Assembly (NCBI RefSeq): GCF_002135315.1
Contig: NZ_NEGA01000014.1
Coordinates: forward strand, 48,696-112,695
Length of the DNA stretch: 64,000 nt
Direction of reading: 5' to 3'
From: Acinetobacter sp. ANC 3903
Lineage (GTDB): Bacteria; Pseudomonadota; Gammaproteobacteria; Pseudomonadales; Moraxellaceae
A program made the position numbers and the translations under genes. Below, in pieces: positions 36,753-46,113 of the stretch. The stretch's first letter is position 1. The number at the start of each line of letters is the position of its first letter. Below the pieces are notes generated by a model. That model searched no databases. It was not told where the DNA came from and worked only from the letters and a program-made list of their open reading frames with translations.

Positions 36753-37640
36753 ATGACAAATGTATCTTCGGGCAATAACGAAGAATTGATTCAGTTAATT
36801 GATCAATACACTAAACAAAACAAGAAATTTGAAATGACCATTCCTGGGCTGACGTTATATCGTGGAGATGCTCCCACCCAGCCTAGTAGCAATATATTGG
36901 ATGCCAGTTTATGTCTAATCGCCCAAGGGAAAAAACAGGTTATTCTAAGTGAGGAAATTTACACTTATGATGCCAATCATTTTCTTTTTACCGCAATCGA
37001 TTTGCCTGTGATTACCCAGATTATTGAAGCCTCAGTTGAACAGCCCTATCTTGCTCTGGTACTCAGACTAGATCCTTATGTATTGGCTCAACTCATGCTT
37101 GAAGCACATATTCCTTTCAAGCATACAAATAACGGCAAAAAGGGAATGGCTGTCGGGCAAGTGAGCCCGGAACTTAATGATGCCTTTGTGCGTTTATTAA
37201 AATTACTGGACAGGCCACAAGATATTGCGATCTTGTCCCCCCTTATTATCAAAGAAATTTTCTACCGCTTACTGATGAGTCCACAAGGTGAAAGGCTTAA
37301 GCGAATTGCGGCAACAGGCACAACGGGACATCGTATTGTTAAAGCGATTGAGTGGCTAAAAATCAATTTTGCAAAGTCTTTTAGTGTTGACGAACTAGCC
37401 AGCACTATGGGTATGAGTGCTTCAAGTTTCCATCAACACTTTCGTGACATTACCTCAATGAGTCCACTGCAATATCAGAAAAGAATCAGACTGACAGAAG
37501 CCCGTCGTTTATTGGTGACCGAAAATCGAGATATATCCTCAGTCAGCTTACAAGTCGGGTATGAAAGCCTGTCACAGTTTTCCAGAGAATATAAACGCTT
37601 TTTCGGAACATCACCTTCAGTCGATTATAAAAAATTATAA
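36753..37640 (+). CDS. AraC family transcriptional regulator
   Basis: A 295-aa regulator with an N-terminal AraC_N-type effector domain (about residues 20-170, with LCLIAQGKKQVILSEE and LALVLRLDP) and a C-terminal double helix-turn-helix (FSVDELASTMGMSASSFHQHFRDITSMSPLQYQKRIRLTEARRLL). It is divergent from the cupin operon with a shared promoter region of about 210 bases, so it probably activates that operon in response to an aldehyde or similar signal. Confidence 0.9.
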   Translation: MTNVSSGNNEELIQLIDQYTKQNKKFEMTIPGLTLYRGDAPTQPSSNILDASLCLIAQGKKQVILSEEIYTYDANHFLFTAIDLPVITQIIEASVEQPYLALVLRLDPYVLAQLMLEAHIPFKHTNNGKKGMAVGQVSPELNDAFVRLLKLLDRPQDIAILSPLIIKEIFYRLLMSPQGERLKRIAATGTTGHRIVKAIEWLKINFAKSFSVDELASTMGMSASSFHQHFRDITSMSPLQYQKRIRLTEARRLLVTENRDISSVSLQVGYESLSQFSREYKRFFGTSPSVDYKKL

Positions 37641-37673
37641 TTTTTAAGAATCAATTTAATTGATACTACTAAG

Positions 37674-38576
37674 CTAATTCGGACTGCTTACTCTTAATCT
37701 ATCAATAACAAGTTTCAAAGCTGGTGACTGCTGTCTACGATGAGGATAATACAAATGAAATCCTGGGTATGCTATTGCATACTCATCCAATACTTTTATT
37801 AATTGCCCTTGTAATAAACTGTCCTGAATGAGCTCTTCAGGAATATATGCAATGCCTTCTCCAGCCAATACTGCATCAGCAATAAGCTCAGAATCATTAA
37901 AGACCCATTGCCCAGAAACTTTAATTTTAGTTTCAATGCCTTCAACCAAGAACTCCCATTGATACAATCCACCTTGAGTAGACAATCGATAGCCAATACA
38001 GTTATGTTGAATCAAATCTTGAGGTTTTTCTGGGATGCCCTTTAGCGCAAGATATTCAGGCGTCGCCACCACAACCATTCTGACATCTGAACTAATCCGA
38101 ACAGCGATCATTCCTTCCGCTACCCGACTACCAAAACGAACCCCTGCATCAAAACGTTCCGCTACAATATCAACCATGCCATTATTTGCAGTTAGCTCAA
38201 TATTGATATCTGGATAAAGCTGCGTTAATTGCTTTAATTTCGGTAATAGCACATAACGGATAGCATGATGACTTGCATTTATTCTTACATTTCCCGCAGG
38301 TGTATCTCTTAGTTTCGACAGTAATGATAATTCATTATCTATATGATCAAAACTCGCTCCAATCGTTTGTCTTAGCTTCTCACCAGCCTCTGTTGGAGAA
38401 ACGCTACGTGTAGTCCGAGTGAGCAACAACATCCCTAAACGCTCTTCCAGTCCACGAATGGTATGGCTCAAAGCAGACTGGGAAACACCTAGCTTACCTG
38501 CTGCCTTAGTAAAACTTCCTTCACGTGTCACCATCAGAAAGGCATATAGATCATTATAGTTCTCTTTTGTAATCAT
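37674..38576 (-). CDS. LysR family transcriptional regulator
   Basis: A 300-aa LysR-type protein. Winged helix at residues 7-66 (VTREGSFTKAAGKLGVSQSALSHTIRGLEERLGMLLLTRTTRSVSPT), then a periplasmic-binding-like effector domain. It is convergent with the AraC gene. The closest metabolic neighbour is the MFS gene 340 bases away, not divergent, so its target is unclear; related LysR proteins (PgrR/DmlR type) often control adjacent dehydrogenases. Confidence 0.9.
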   Translation of the reverse strand: MITKENYNDLYAFLMVTREGSFTKAAGKLGVSQSALSHTIRGLEERLGMLLLTRTTRSVSPTEAGEKLRQTIGASFDHIDNELSLLSKLRDTPAGNVRINASHHAIRYVLLPKLKQLTQLYPDINIELTANNGMVDIVAERFDAGVRFGSRVAEGMIAVRISSDVRMVVVATPEYLALKGIPEKPQDLIQHNCIGYRLSTQGGLYQWEFLVEGIETKIKVSGQWVFNDSELIADAVLAGEGIAYIPEELIQDSLLQGQLIKVLDEYAIAYPGFHLYYPHRRQQSPALKLVIDRLRVSSPN

Positions 38577-38914
38577 ATAGATCCAGTATATGGTCCAGTA
38601 ATTTAAGCGTTAATATTAGAAATAATACCACTTAGAAACGTATGATTTATTAATCCTATTCATGACTCTATCCCATTTTAGCTCCTTACTCATACATTTT
38701 CGTATTTCTATAATCTGTAATGCTCCGCACAAATAATTGAAGTTAAAAATAAAAAATCTATAACTCTTAAAAACTATAAGAGATTTGAACGAGGTATCTC
38801 CCTCTCACCACGTTCATTATTAAAAGAAATATATAAGCTCTAATCCAACATTCTGCCAGTAGCAATCGTCATCACTGTAATCATATCCATTTTTGAATTT
38901 CCGACTTAATTGGA
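38577..38914. other. Intergenic, nothing recognisable
   Basis: LysR promoter side and MFS 3' end. No gene, repeat or clear terminator seen. Confidence 0.3.
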
Positions 38915-40096
38915 TTATTTCGTTGTCAAACGTGAAACCAGAATAGAGGAAATAACCAAGATAAGTGCACTGGCTACAAAAGTCATCTGATAACCACTCT
39001 GGTCAAATAAAATTCCACCTAGTGTTGAACCTAAAGCAATTGCAAGTTGAATCACGGCCACCATTAAACCGCCGCCCGCTTCTGCATCATTGGGTAAGGT
39101 ACGTGCTAACCATCCCCACCACCCCACAGGTGCTGCTGTTGCTAAGAACCCCCAAATGCAAAGTAATACAGCAACGACAATCGTCCAAGTTCCAAAAAAT
39201 ACGAGTGACAATGCGATAGCAGCCATCATGATAGGAATAACGACCAAAGTTGCATAAAAACGACGCTTCAAGAACGTATTAATTACGGCAGTGCCAATAA
39301 ATCCCATAACCCCAATACCCAGTAAAATAAGTGACAGGGTAAAAATATCAACTCGGGTTATAGTTTCCAAAAATGGTCGAACATAGGTATAAAGAGAAAA
39401 CTGCCCCATGAAAAATAAACTGATCGCTAACATACCCATCATAACGACGGGATTACGCAATAACCCCAAAATGGATGATTGCTTTTCTGTTTGACGAGAA
39501 GTAGCTGGCATTGAAGGCAAACTCAACCATTGCCAGATAAAGGCAAGTACAGCCACAGGAACTAAGCATAAAAATGCCCCACGCCAGCCAATGATTGAAC
39601 CGAGATAACTGCCTAAAGGAGCAGCAATCACCATTGCCAAGGCATTACCACTGTTAAAAATTGCTAATGCTTTAGGAACTTGTGAGCTTGGCACTAATCG
39701 CATTGCCATTGCGGCTGACATAGACCAAAAACCACCAATGACTAAACCAATCAACGCCCGACCTAGCATATAAACTGTATAATTTTGTGCAAGTGCCACG
39801 ATTGCACCTGAAACCGCCATAATGGCCGTTAAAACTAACAAAAGTGTTTTACGATTCATCTCTCTTGCTAAACGAGAAATCGTCAAACTTGTGATGACAG
39901 CAAAAGCGCCTGAAATTGCAATTCCCTGCCCAGCCAAACCTTCTGTAACATTAAGATCTGTTGCAATCGGCGTTAGTAAACTCACTGGCATAAACTCTGA
40001 TGCAATCAAGGCAAATACGCACAGGGTCATGGCAAATATGCCACTCCAGTATGCTGGCTGCTGTTCTATCTCGGAAGATTGATATGCAGTTGTCAT
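38915..40096 (-). CDS. MFS transporter, DHA1 (AraJ/YdhP-like) family
   Basis: A 393-aa protein with 12 predicted helices. The N-terminal half shows ASEFMPVSLLTPIATDLNVTEGLAGQ and the motif-A-like loop SRLAREMNRKTLLL; the second half has VGWWGWLARTLPNDAEAGGGLMVAVIQLAIALGSTLGG, typical of sugar-efflux or chloramphenicol-type exporters. Likely exports small organic compounds. It stands alone, divergent from the hydrolase gene at 40430. Confidence 0.88.
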   Translation of the reverse strand: MTTAYQSSEIEQQPAYWSGIFAMTLCVFALIASEFMPVSLLTPIATDLNVTEGLAGQGIAISGAFAVITSLTISRLAREMNRKTLLLVLTAIMAVSGAIVALAQNYTVYMLGRALIGLVIGGFWSMSAAMAMRLVPSSQVPKALAIFNSGNALAMVIAAPLGSYLGSIIGWRGAFLCLVPVAVLAFIWQWLSLPSMPATSRQTEKQSSILGLLRNPVVMMGMLAISLFFMGQFSLYTYVRPFLETITRVDIFTLSLILLGIGVMGFIGTAVINTFLKRRFYATLVVIPIMMAAIALSLVFFGTWTIVVAVLLCIWGFLATAAPVGWWGWLARTLPNDAEAGGGLMVAVIQLAIALGSTLGGILFDQSGYQMTFVASALILVISSILVSRLTTK

Positions 40097-40429
40097 AGAC
40101 TTACTCTATAAAAATGAGAAAGCCATAATAAAGGTGCTACACATCCTGAATAAGTACCTTTCCATGAATAGAGTTATGTATATAATTCATGAATAATCAA
40201 AGTATAAATATCGTATTTTTAGCAGTTCTTGCATTTGCACTTTAAGAGAATCAAATAATTTTTCTTTAAACACATTATTTTCAGCCATTTAAAATTTTCA
40301 CCATCCAATTAATGAATATCACTCATAAGTCTATGCTGTTTTTTTAGGCTAATACTCCTCTGAAAGAATAGATAAACTCTTTTCAATCCCTAAATTTATG
40401 AATCATCTTTTTTACAGGAAGCAGGAATC
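40097..40429. promoter_or_regulatory. Divergent promoter region of MFS and hydrolase genes
   Basis: 333 AT-rich bases without a gene. AGGAAGCAGGA just before 40430 is the ribosome binding site of the hydrolase. No specific operator identified. Confidence 0.35.
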
Positions 40430-41494
40430 ATGCAATCACATATAAAGAAATTTCGTAATGCGACTCTAACAGCAACCCTTATTGCAACAATGGGCTTATT
40501 GACTTCAACTTCAATAATGGCGGCAGATATGCCTAAAGATGCAGATAACTTCTATCAAAGTAGTCAAGTTACGATTCAAAAAGTGACATTCAAAAATCAA
40601 TACAACATGAATGTTGTCGGTAATTTAGTTATTCCTAAAAATTTAACTAAGAATACTAAAGCTCCTGCAATTATTATAGGCCACCCAATGGGAGCGGTGA
40701 AAGAACAAAGCTCAATGCTTTATGCACAGAAATTGGCAGAGCAAGGCTTTATCACTTTAGCAATTGATTTACCGTTCTGGGGTGAAAGTGAGGGACAACC
40801 TCGCAACTTAGTTGCACCCGAACTCTATACAGAAGCTTTTAATGCTGCGGTAGATTATTTAGGTAGTCAAACTTTTATTGATCGTAATCGTATCGGCGTA
40901 TTGGGTATTTGTGGTAGTGGTAGCTTTGCGATCAGTGCAGCAAAACTAGATCCTCGTTTAAAAGCTATTGCTACTGTTGCGATGTATGATATGGGTGCTG
41001 TAACACGTAACGGGTTAAATCACTCGCAGACACTTGAGCAACGTAAGAAAATGCTAGAAACAGCAGCAGAACAACGCTACTCAGAGTTTCAAGGTAAAGG
41101 AAAACAATGGATAAACTATTTACCTAAAACAGTCGATGCCAATAGCGATCCTATCGTAAGTGAATTTCATAACTTTTATCGAACACCACGCGGAGCAGCA
41201 ATTCCTAAAGGTCAAACTTTAGAGCAAACTCAAAATAGAGCTTTAACCAGCGAAGTTAGATTTGTGAACTTCTATCCATTTAATGACATAGAAACCATCT
41301 CACCACGTCCAATGCTATTTATTACTGGTGATCAGGCACATTCCAAAGAGTTCAGTGAAGAGGTCTATAAACGTGCTGGTGAACCTAAAGAGCTATATTA
41401 CGTCAAGGGTGCAGGCCACGTTGATCTTTATGACCGAGTTGATTTAATTCCTTTCGATAAATTAACCGATTTCTTTACTAAAAACTTAAAGTAA
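40430..41494 (+). CDS. Exported alpha/beta hydrolase (dienelactone-hydrolase-like)
   Basis: A 354-aa protein with a signal peptide ending near SIMAADMP. The hydrolase core shows IIIGHPMGAVKEQSS (oxyanion loop), the nucleophile elbow GICGSGSFA, an acid in TGDQAHSKEF and the His in GAGHVDLYD. The elbow carries Cys at the nucleophile position, as in dienelactone hydrolases. Periplasmic. It leads a rightward group with an MBL-fold lipoprotein and a catalase-like protein. Confidence 0.85.
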   Translation: MQSHIKKFRNATLTATLIATMGLLTSTSIMAADMPKDADNFYQSSQVTIQKVTFKNQYNMNVVGNLVIPKNLTKNTKAPAIIIGHPMGAVKEQSSMLYAQKLAEQGFITLAIDLPFWGESEGQPRNLVAPELYTEAFNAAVDYLGSQTFIDRNRIGVLGICGSGSFAISAAKLDPRLKAIATVAMYDMGAVTRNGLNHSQTLEQRKKMLETAAEQRYSEFQGKGKQWINYLPKTVDANSDPIVSEFHNFYRTPRGAAIPKGQTLEQTQNRALTSEVRFVNFYPFNDIETISPRPMLFITGDQAHSKEFSEEVYKRAGEPKELYYVKGAGHVDLYDRVDLIPFDKLTDFFTKNLK

Positions 41495-41532
41495 TTTTTT
41501 AATTTAGCCAAGTTGAACAGACTCAAATCAAC

Positions 41533-42744
41533 TTGGCTTTTTTAACTGAAAATCTAGGTGTTTGTCAGACCATGATGAGAAAAAAATATAAAGTTTCCCT
41601 AATCCTGTTTGTATTTGGTGTAGCTATACTACTTACTGCCTGTGCGACTTTAAATCGTCCTCAATTTGGGCACTTACCCGAACAGGCACGTCTGGAACGA
41701 ATCAAGCAATCTCCTCATTATGTACATGATGAATTTGCCTATCCTATTGCAACCCCAATGCTACGTGATGGAGAAAGTACCCTAAAAATCTTCTGGGATA
41801 ATTTCTGGGCAGAGGAACAACAGACTGTACCCACGCAGGCTCTTCCAACTGTTAAGACTAATTTATTGGCATTAAATCCCCACCAGGACGTAGTAATCTG
41901 GCTGGGACATTCAGCCTATTATATTCAGTTGGCTGGAAAGCGTATTCTGATTGATCCTGTACTTAGTGACCATGCTGCACCTTTTTCATTTTTAGTGAAA
42001 GCATTTAAGGGAACAACGTTTTATCAAGCCAAAGATATTCCAGAGATTGACTACCTACTGATTTCTCACGATCACTATGACCATCTCGACTATGAGACTG
42101 TCACCCAACTCAAGGATAAAGTTAAGAATGTTGTTGTACCACTTGGTATCGGTTCGCATTTTGAATACTGGAGTTATCCTTTATCAAAAATCCATGAAAA
42201 TGACTGGTTTAATACTCTGAGAACTGACACTGGGCTAAATATTCATACTTTACCTGCCCGTCATTATTCAGGTCGTACCTTTACCCGAAATAAAACCTTA
42301 TGGGCCAGCTATGCGCTAGAAACGCCGACCCACAAAATTTATTTCGGTGGTGACAGTGGCTACGGCCCACACTTTCAGCAGATTGCATCCCAGTTGGGTG
42401 GTTTTGATCTTGTGATGCTGGATAGCGGGCAATATGATCCTCGTTGGCCACTCATTCACATGAACCCAGAAGAAGCTGTACAGGCCGCGATGGATTTAAA
42501 AGCTAAAGCCATGATGCCAATGCACGTTGGACGTTTTTCTCTTTCACCACATGCTTGGGATGAACCTTTTAAACGTGCAGTTAAAGCCAGTGAAACTGCC
42601 GACCTAACATTAGCCACTCCCAAGATTGGTCAACCGATATGGCTAAATGAACCAATAACCGAATTTCCTCATTGGTGGGAAAGCTTATCTCTAACTGGAC
42701 TGTTCCCAGTCAACTTGAATCAAAAAATGTCACAGATATTATAA
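41533..42744 (+). CDS. MBL-fold metallohydrolase lipoprotein (NAPE-PLD/RomA-like)
   Basis: A 403-aa protein; an alternative start ATG is at 41572. The lipobox LLTACATL indicates a lipid-anchored protein. The zinc site HxHxDH appears in LISHDHYDHLDYE, followed by LPARHYSGRTF, GGDSGYGPHF and MPMHVGRFSLS, the pattern of the UlaG/NAPE-phospholipase-D-like branch. It probably hydrolyses a phosphodiester or lipid-like substrate outside the cytoplasm. It follows the hydrolase gene by 38 bases. Confidence 0.85.
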   Translation: MAFLTENLGVCQTMMRKKYKVSLILFVFGVAILLTACATLNRPQFGHLPEQARLERIKQSPHYVHDEFAYPIATPMLRDGESTLKIFWDNFWAEEQQTVPTQALPTVKTNLLALNPHQDVVIWLGHSAYYIQLAGKRILIDPVLSDHAAPFSFLVKAFKGTTFYQAKDIPEIDYLLISHDHYDHLDYETVTQLKDKVKNVVVPLGIGSHFEYWSYPLSKIHENDWFNTLRTDTGLNIHTLPARHYSGRTFTRNKTLWASYALETPTHKIYFGGDSGYGPHFQQIASQLGGFDLVMLDSGQYDPRWPLIHMNPEEAVQAAMDLKAKAMMPMHVGRFSLSPHAWDEPFKRAVKASETADLTLATPKIGQPIWLNEPITEFPHWWESLSLTGLFPVNLNQKMSQIL

Positions 42745-42836
42745 TTATTTCGTGTATTAAATAAGCTTAAGGAATTTCACCTCATCAGTATCAAAAAGCT
42801 GAATATTATACTGATGCGAGAGCAAGGAGAAAAATA

Positions 42837-43976
42837 ATGCTCAATCTTATGCAACCAATACACTTAAGCCAGCTGTTCACTGTAACAATGTTAATCAGTG
42901 CTTGCACGGCCGTGCAAGCTAATGCCTTTCCTACAACGCTTAGTCCTCCTAACAAGATGGTTTACCCCAGTATAGATCCCGGTTTGAGTGAAAGTCTTTA
43001 TCCTAATGAAGCTGCTATGGCTGAAGAAATCTCAGACGTGATTGAAAAATCTATCCGCAAACAATATTCCGTAGGCACTGCTCTGCGTGATGCACATCCC
43101 AAAGCGCATGGCTGTGTACGAGCTGAGTTTCAGATAAGGGAAACACTTCCTAAAAACTTAGCTCAAGGAATTTTTATTCCCGGTAAAACCTATCAGGCAT
43201 GGATTCGTTTCTCCAATGGATCACGTGACGCCACCCAGGCAGACATTAAAAAAGATGCTCGTGGGATGGCGATAAAAGTTTTAGGTATACCTGGAAAAAA
43301 ACTTTTAGAAGACGAAGCCTCGACACAAGACTTCATCATGATTAATCATCCAGTTTTCTTTGCCAATGATCCTGATCGCTATATGGCGTTAATGCAGGAT
43401 ATTAACAGCGAGAACTTTTTTAGAAAATTTCATATTCCTTTTGCGCTAGGACCTAAGGGAACTTTGATCGCTTTAAACCTCAAAACTAAAATTTCAAATC
43501 CTCTACAAACACGATATTGGTCTATGGTGCCCTATCAGTTGGGATTAGGTTCTGATCGTCAAGCAGTAAAGTATTCTGCTCGCGCGTGCTCACCAATCGC
43601 AGACCCTATCCGCGATCAACCCAGTCATGATTTTCTGCGTGAGGCACTTCGAAACAGTTTGCAAAAGGATGATGCCTGTATGGAATTTCTGGTGCAAGCT
43701 CGAACATCAAACGCAATGTCAGTCGAAGATTCCATGACCGAATGGAAAGAAAGCCAAGCTCCCTTTTATCCGGTGGCAACTATCCATATTCCTAAACAGA
43801 TTTTTGATACGCCAGATCAGAATAAGTTTTGTGAAGATCTTTCTTTCACACCTTGGCATGCTTTACCTGAACATAAACCGCTCGGCGTAATCAACCGATT
43901 GCGTAAGGTCATTTATGAGCGGATCAGTCAAGTCAGGCATGAGATGAATTCGGCCAAAAGACAAGAACCGCTGTAG
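42837..43976 (+). CDS. Catalase-family (SrpA-like) heme protein, exported
   Basis: A 379-aa protein with a signal-like N-terminus (LFTVTMLISACTAVQA, perhaps a lipobox). The core is catalase-fold: HPKAHGCVRAEFQI, WIRFSNGSRDATQADIKKDARGMAIKVLG and DFIMINHPVFFANDPDRYMALM. It is shorter than true catalases and resembles the catalase-related peroxidase branch. Likely removes organic peroxides in the periplasm. Third of the group with the hydrolase and MBL lipoprotein. Confidence 0.82.
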   Translation: MLNLMQPIHLSQLFTVTMLISACTAVQANAFPTTLSPPNKMVYPSIDPGLSESLYPNEAAMAEEISDVIEKSIRKQYSVGTALRDAHPKAHGCVRAEFQIRETLPKNLAQGIFIPGKTYQAWIRFSNGSRDATQADIKKDARGMAIKVLGIPGKKLLEDEASTQDFIMINHPVFFANDPDRYMALMQDINSENFFRKFHIPFALGPKGTLIALNLKTKISNPLQTRYWSMVPYQLGLGSDRQAVKYSARACSPIADPIRDQPSHDFLREALRNSLQKDDACMEFLVQARTSNAMSVEDSMTEWKESQAPFYPVATIHIPKQIFDTPDQNKFCEDLSFTPWHALPEHKPLGVINRLRKVIYERISQVRHEMNSAKRQEPL

Positions 43977-44019
43977 CCTATGCTTTTTTCATCACACATC
44001 TTGTATGGTGGCTTTAATT

Positions 44020-44754
44020 CTAGTGACTATTCAGATGGTTGAACTTTTGAGGGAATGCTTTTATTAAGCCGTTAGTGAGAGCATCGGCCAGCTTCATCAT
44101 ATGTTCTTCTGCTTTAGCATACTCTGAAATACCTTCAGTATATTTACCCTGAAGTAATGAAGTGGCATAAACCAAAGTAGTATCTATATGCACTTTTAAC
44201 ATTTGGCGCACAACATCTTTTGACCAATTTGGATTTGCAGCTGCTAGAAAATCTGCTATTTCTTGGGCATTGGCATAAGCTATGGTAATTGCTTTATTCA
44301 AAGCGGGCTTATCATTTGCCTTTGCTGCTTTTACAACATTGACAGCAGCATTAATGTGCTCCTGCAATAACTTTGTTAATTCATCCCCTGCTTTATCACC
44401 ATAAAACGGGTTTAATTGCATTCCCAATATCGGACTGGTTTTGCATTAATCTACTGGTTGTTGCTGGAAACGATGGGGAATCAGTTGCATAGGTGTAACG
44501 GCAGCATATGTCCATTCCATATGTTGAGCCCATAACATTCGCATAGCATCCTGTAATTCATTAGTTTTTGAATTACACGCTAAAGCGGTGTGTTTGATTT
44601 CGTTATGAGCAAATGTGTTGGTTGAGATCAAAGATAGACTTAGTAATGCTGTGAATAAAACAGGCTTAATAAATTCAACTAAAACCTGTTTTTTTGTTTC
44701 GATCGAAAGTCCATGTTTTTCTCCTGAACTATATTTTAACTTAATATTTATCAT
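44020..44754 (-). pseudogene. Exported hypothetical protein gene with two frameshifts
   Basis: The 5' part (44754-44446) encodes a signal-like segment and HTALACNSKTNELQDAMRMLWAQHMEWTYAAVT. A one-base loss then breaks the frame. The middle is readable in another frame as [28 protein letters not shown], and a one-base gain returns to [17 protein letters not shown] in the 3' frame (44427-44020). Together they form one protein of about 235 aa, a helical family I recognise only as hypothetical. Inactive as it stands. Confidence 0.75.
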
Positions 44755-44997
44755 CAGTTTTTTTAATATAGAAGCGATATATATTATCTCCTCTATGAAT
44801 ACATTTTTTATGATAAATCTGACTATTAGTTAGTGTTTTTATTAGGGAAATATTGAATTGGCATACGTTGAACATCTCTCTATAGAACGACGTAAGGCAA
44901 TAATATCTTTCTGTGTATTAACCTCCACAAAAACGGACGGTTAACTCGCTAATTTTAGCGATAGAAAGTGCTAAGGGGTTCACTGCTGTCCCACAAT

Positions 44998-45583
44998 TTT
45001 TTACAAGAGGAGGCTCAAATGAGCTTCCTGTTGTTTGATGGGGATTTGGTCGGGTGAGAATAAAGCTTTTAACGTTTTTCTTTCAAATAAATTCACTTGA
45101 ATTATTCTGAGTAAACGTTGAACTGTCCAGCCTTCTTTTCCTAAATGCCCGGCAAAACTCACCAGTAAATAGGCGATCATCGCAATCCAAATTTGCGTCT
45201 GAATTGCGTTCTTGCTTCGGCCTAAAAAGGCTTTTAATTTCAGATTCTGTTTAATCGCTTTAAAGAACAATTCTACTTTCCAGCGGTCTTTGTAAATTGC
45301 TGCAATGGTAGAGGCGGCTAAATGAAAGTTATTGCTGAGAAAGCTAAAGTGCTTGCCACTTTGCCGATCTATATATCCAATTCTTCTTAATACTGGTGCT
45401 TTTCTTTTTAGGGCATGTGCGCTATTCAGCTGTATGGTCTCATCTTTTAGAATCCCTTTGGACTCAAGCACGGGATGTTGCTGGATCACCTGATAAACAG
45501 CCTTGGGCATAAGACGTGTGACAAATCCAACGTTTTGAGCAATCAGATTCGCATACCATTAGTAATCGACATAGCCTTTATCA
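44998..45583 (-). pseudogene. IS4-family transposase, 3' fragment
   Basis: Reads FDKGYVDY, an in-frame TAA, then WYANLIAQNVGFVTRLMPKAVYQV and on to the end (45510-45001), with the IS4 DDE C-terminal YREK-like motif in IYKDRWKVELFFKAIKQNLKLKAF. The N-terminal half and the left IS end are missing: the fragment is cut exactly where the second recombinase-element remnant starts (45592). A dead element that marks a rearrangement joint. Confidence 0.82.
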
Positions 45584-45591
45584 AAGACCAC

Positions 45592-45856
45592 AAGATTGCA
45601 ACATAATTAGAATGAACGCGTAGACATGGCTCAGTTCGCATCAATAACAAGATTTTCTTCCAAATTCTTACATAGATTATCTTGAACTTTGCTTGTAATA
45701 CTATTTCTGACTCTGTTTAATCTTTTTAATTTTCAGTAATTCTGAGTTAATTTTTACTAACTCAAATTGAACATTTTGTCGATCAAAGCAAAAAGGCAAG
45801 ATGAGTTGCCACATAAAAATCTCTATGCTTTTTATCAAAGAATCAAATTTTAACAT
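45592..45856 (-). pseudogene. Remnant of a second copy of the trio's 154-aa gene
   Basis: Starts MLKFDSLIKSIEIFMWQLILPFCFDRQNVQ, clearly the same protein as at 33480-33944 (MLKFEHLIKNIEIFMGQFILPFCFD). It follows the intact copy for about 50 residues, then a frameshift (Gln-Lys-stop) and finally truncation at the IS4 fragment. Confidence 0.8.
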
Positions 45857-46022
45857 TTTTATCGACATAAAAAATAAGCTTAACTTTATATATGAAATTT
45901 CATTTAATTCATCAACTAAATTTATTAAAAATTACAATTTTCAACAAAAACATAGAGTTTTCTTATGAATGTTGATCTAAATTTTATAAATTATTCCACT
46001 TTTTTTTAGTTTTCTGTTATTT
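45592..46022. repeat. Direct repeat, copy 2: decayed end of a second trio element
   Basis: Same orientation as 33679-34110 and similar throughout. It ends in the identical 29 bases at 45994-46022, after which the sequences differ completely. The next bases lead into the mgsC terminator, so this is where an element of the trio type inserted beside the methylamine cluster. Confidence 0.8.
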
Positions 46023-46073
46023 GATTTTATTATTTCAATAATTTTTTAATAACGCGGTTCTATCTCAGCAAGC

Positions 46074-46104
46074 ATAAGATGGAGATGATGCGTCTCCATC
46101 TTAT
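46074..46104 (-). terminator. Stem-loop after the mgs operon
   Basis: ATAAGATGGAGA / TCTCCATCTTAT, a perfect 12-bp stem with a 7-base loop, 10 bases after the mgsC stop. No long U-run follows, but position and strength suit a transcript end. Confidence 0.55.
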
Positions 46105-46113
46105 AAAGGTGTA

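Noticed and set aside
34197..43976. Known anti-phage defence system among the trio cargo
   Set aside because: No nuclease, helicase, reverse transcriptase, methylase or toxin-like effector is encoded there; the genes are metabolic and regulatory.
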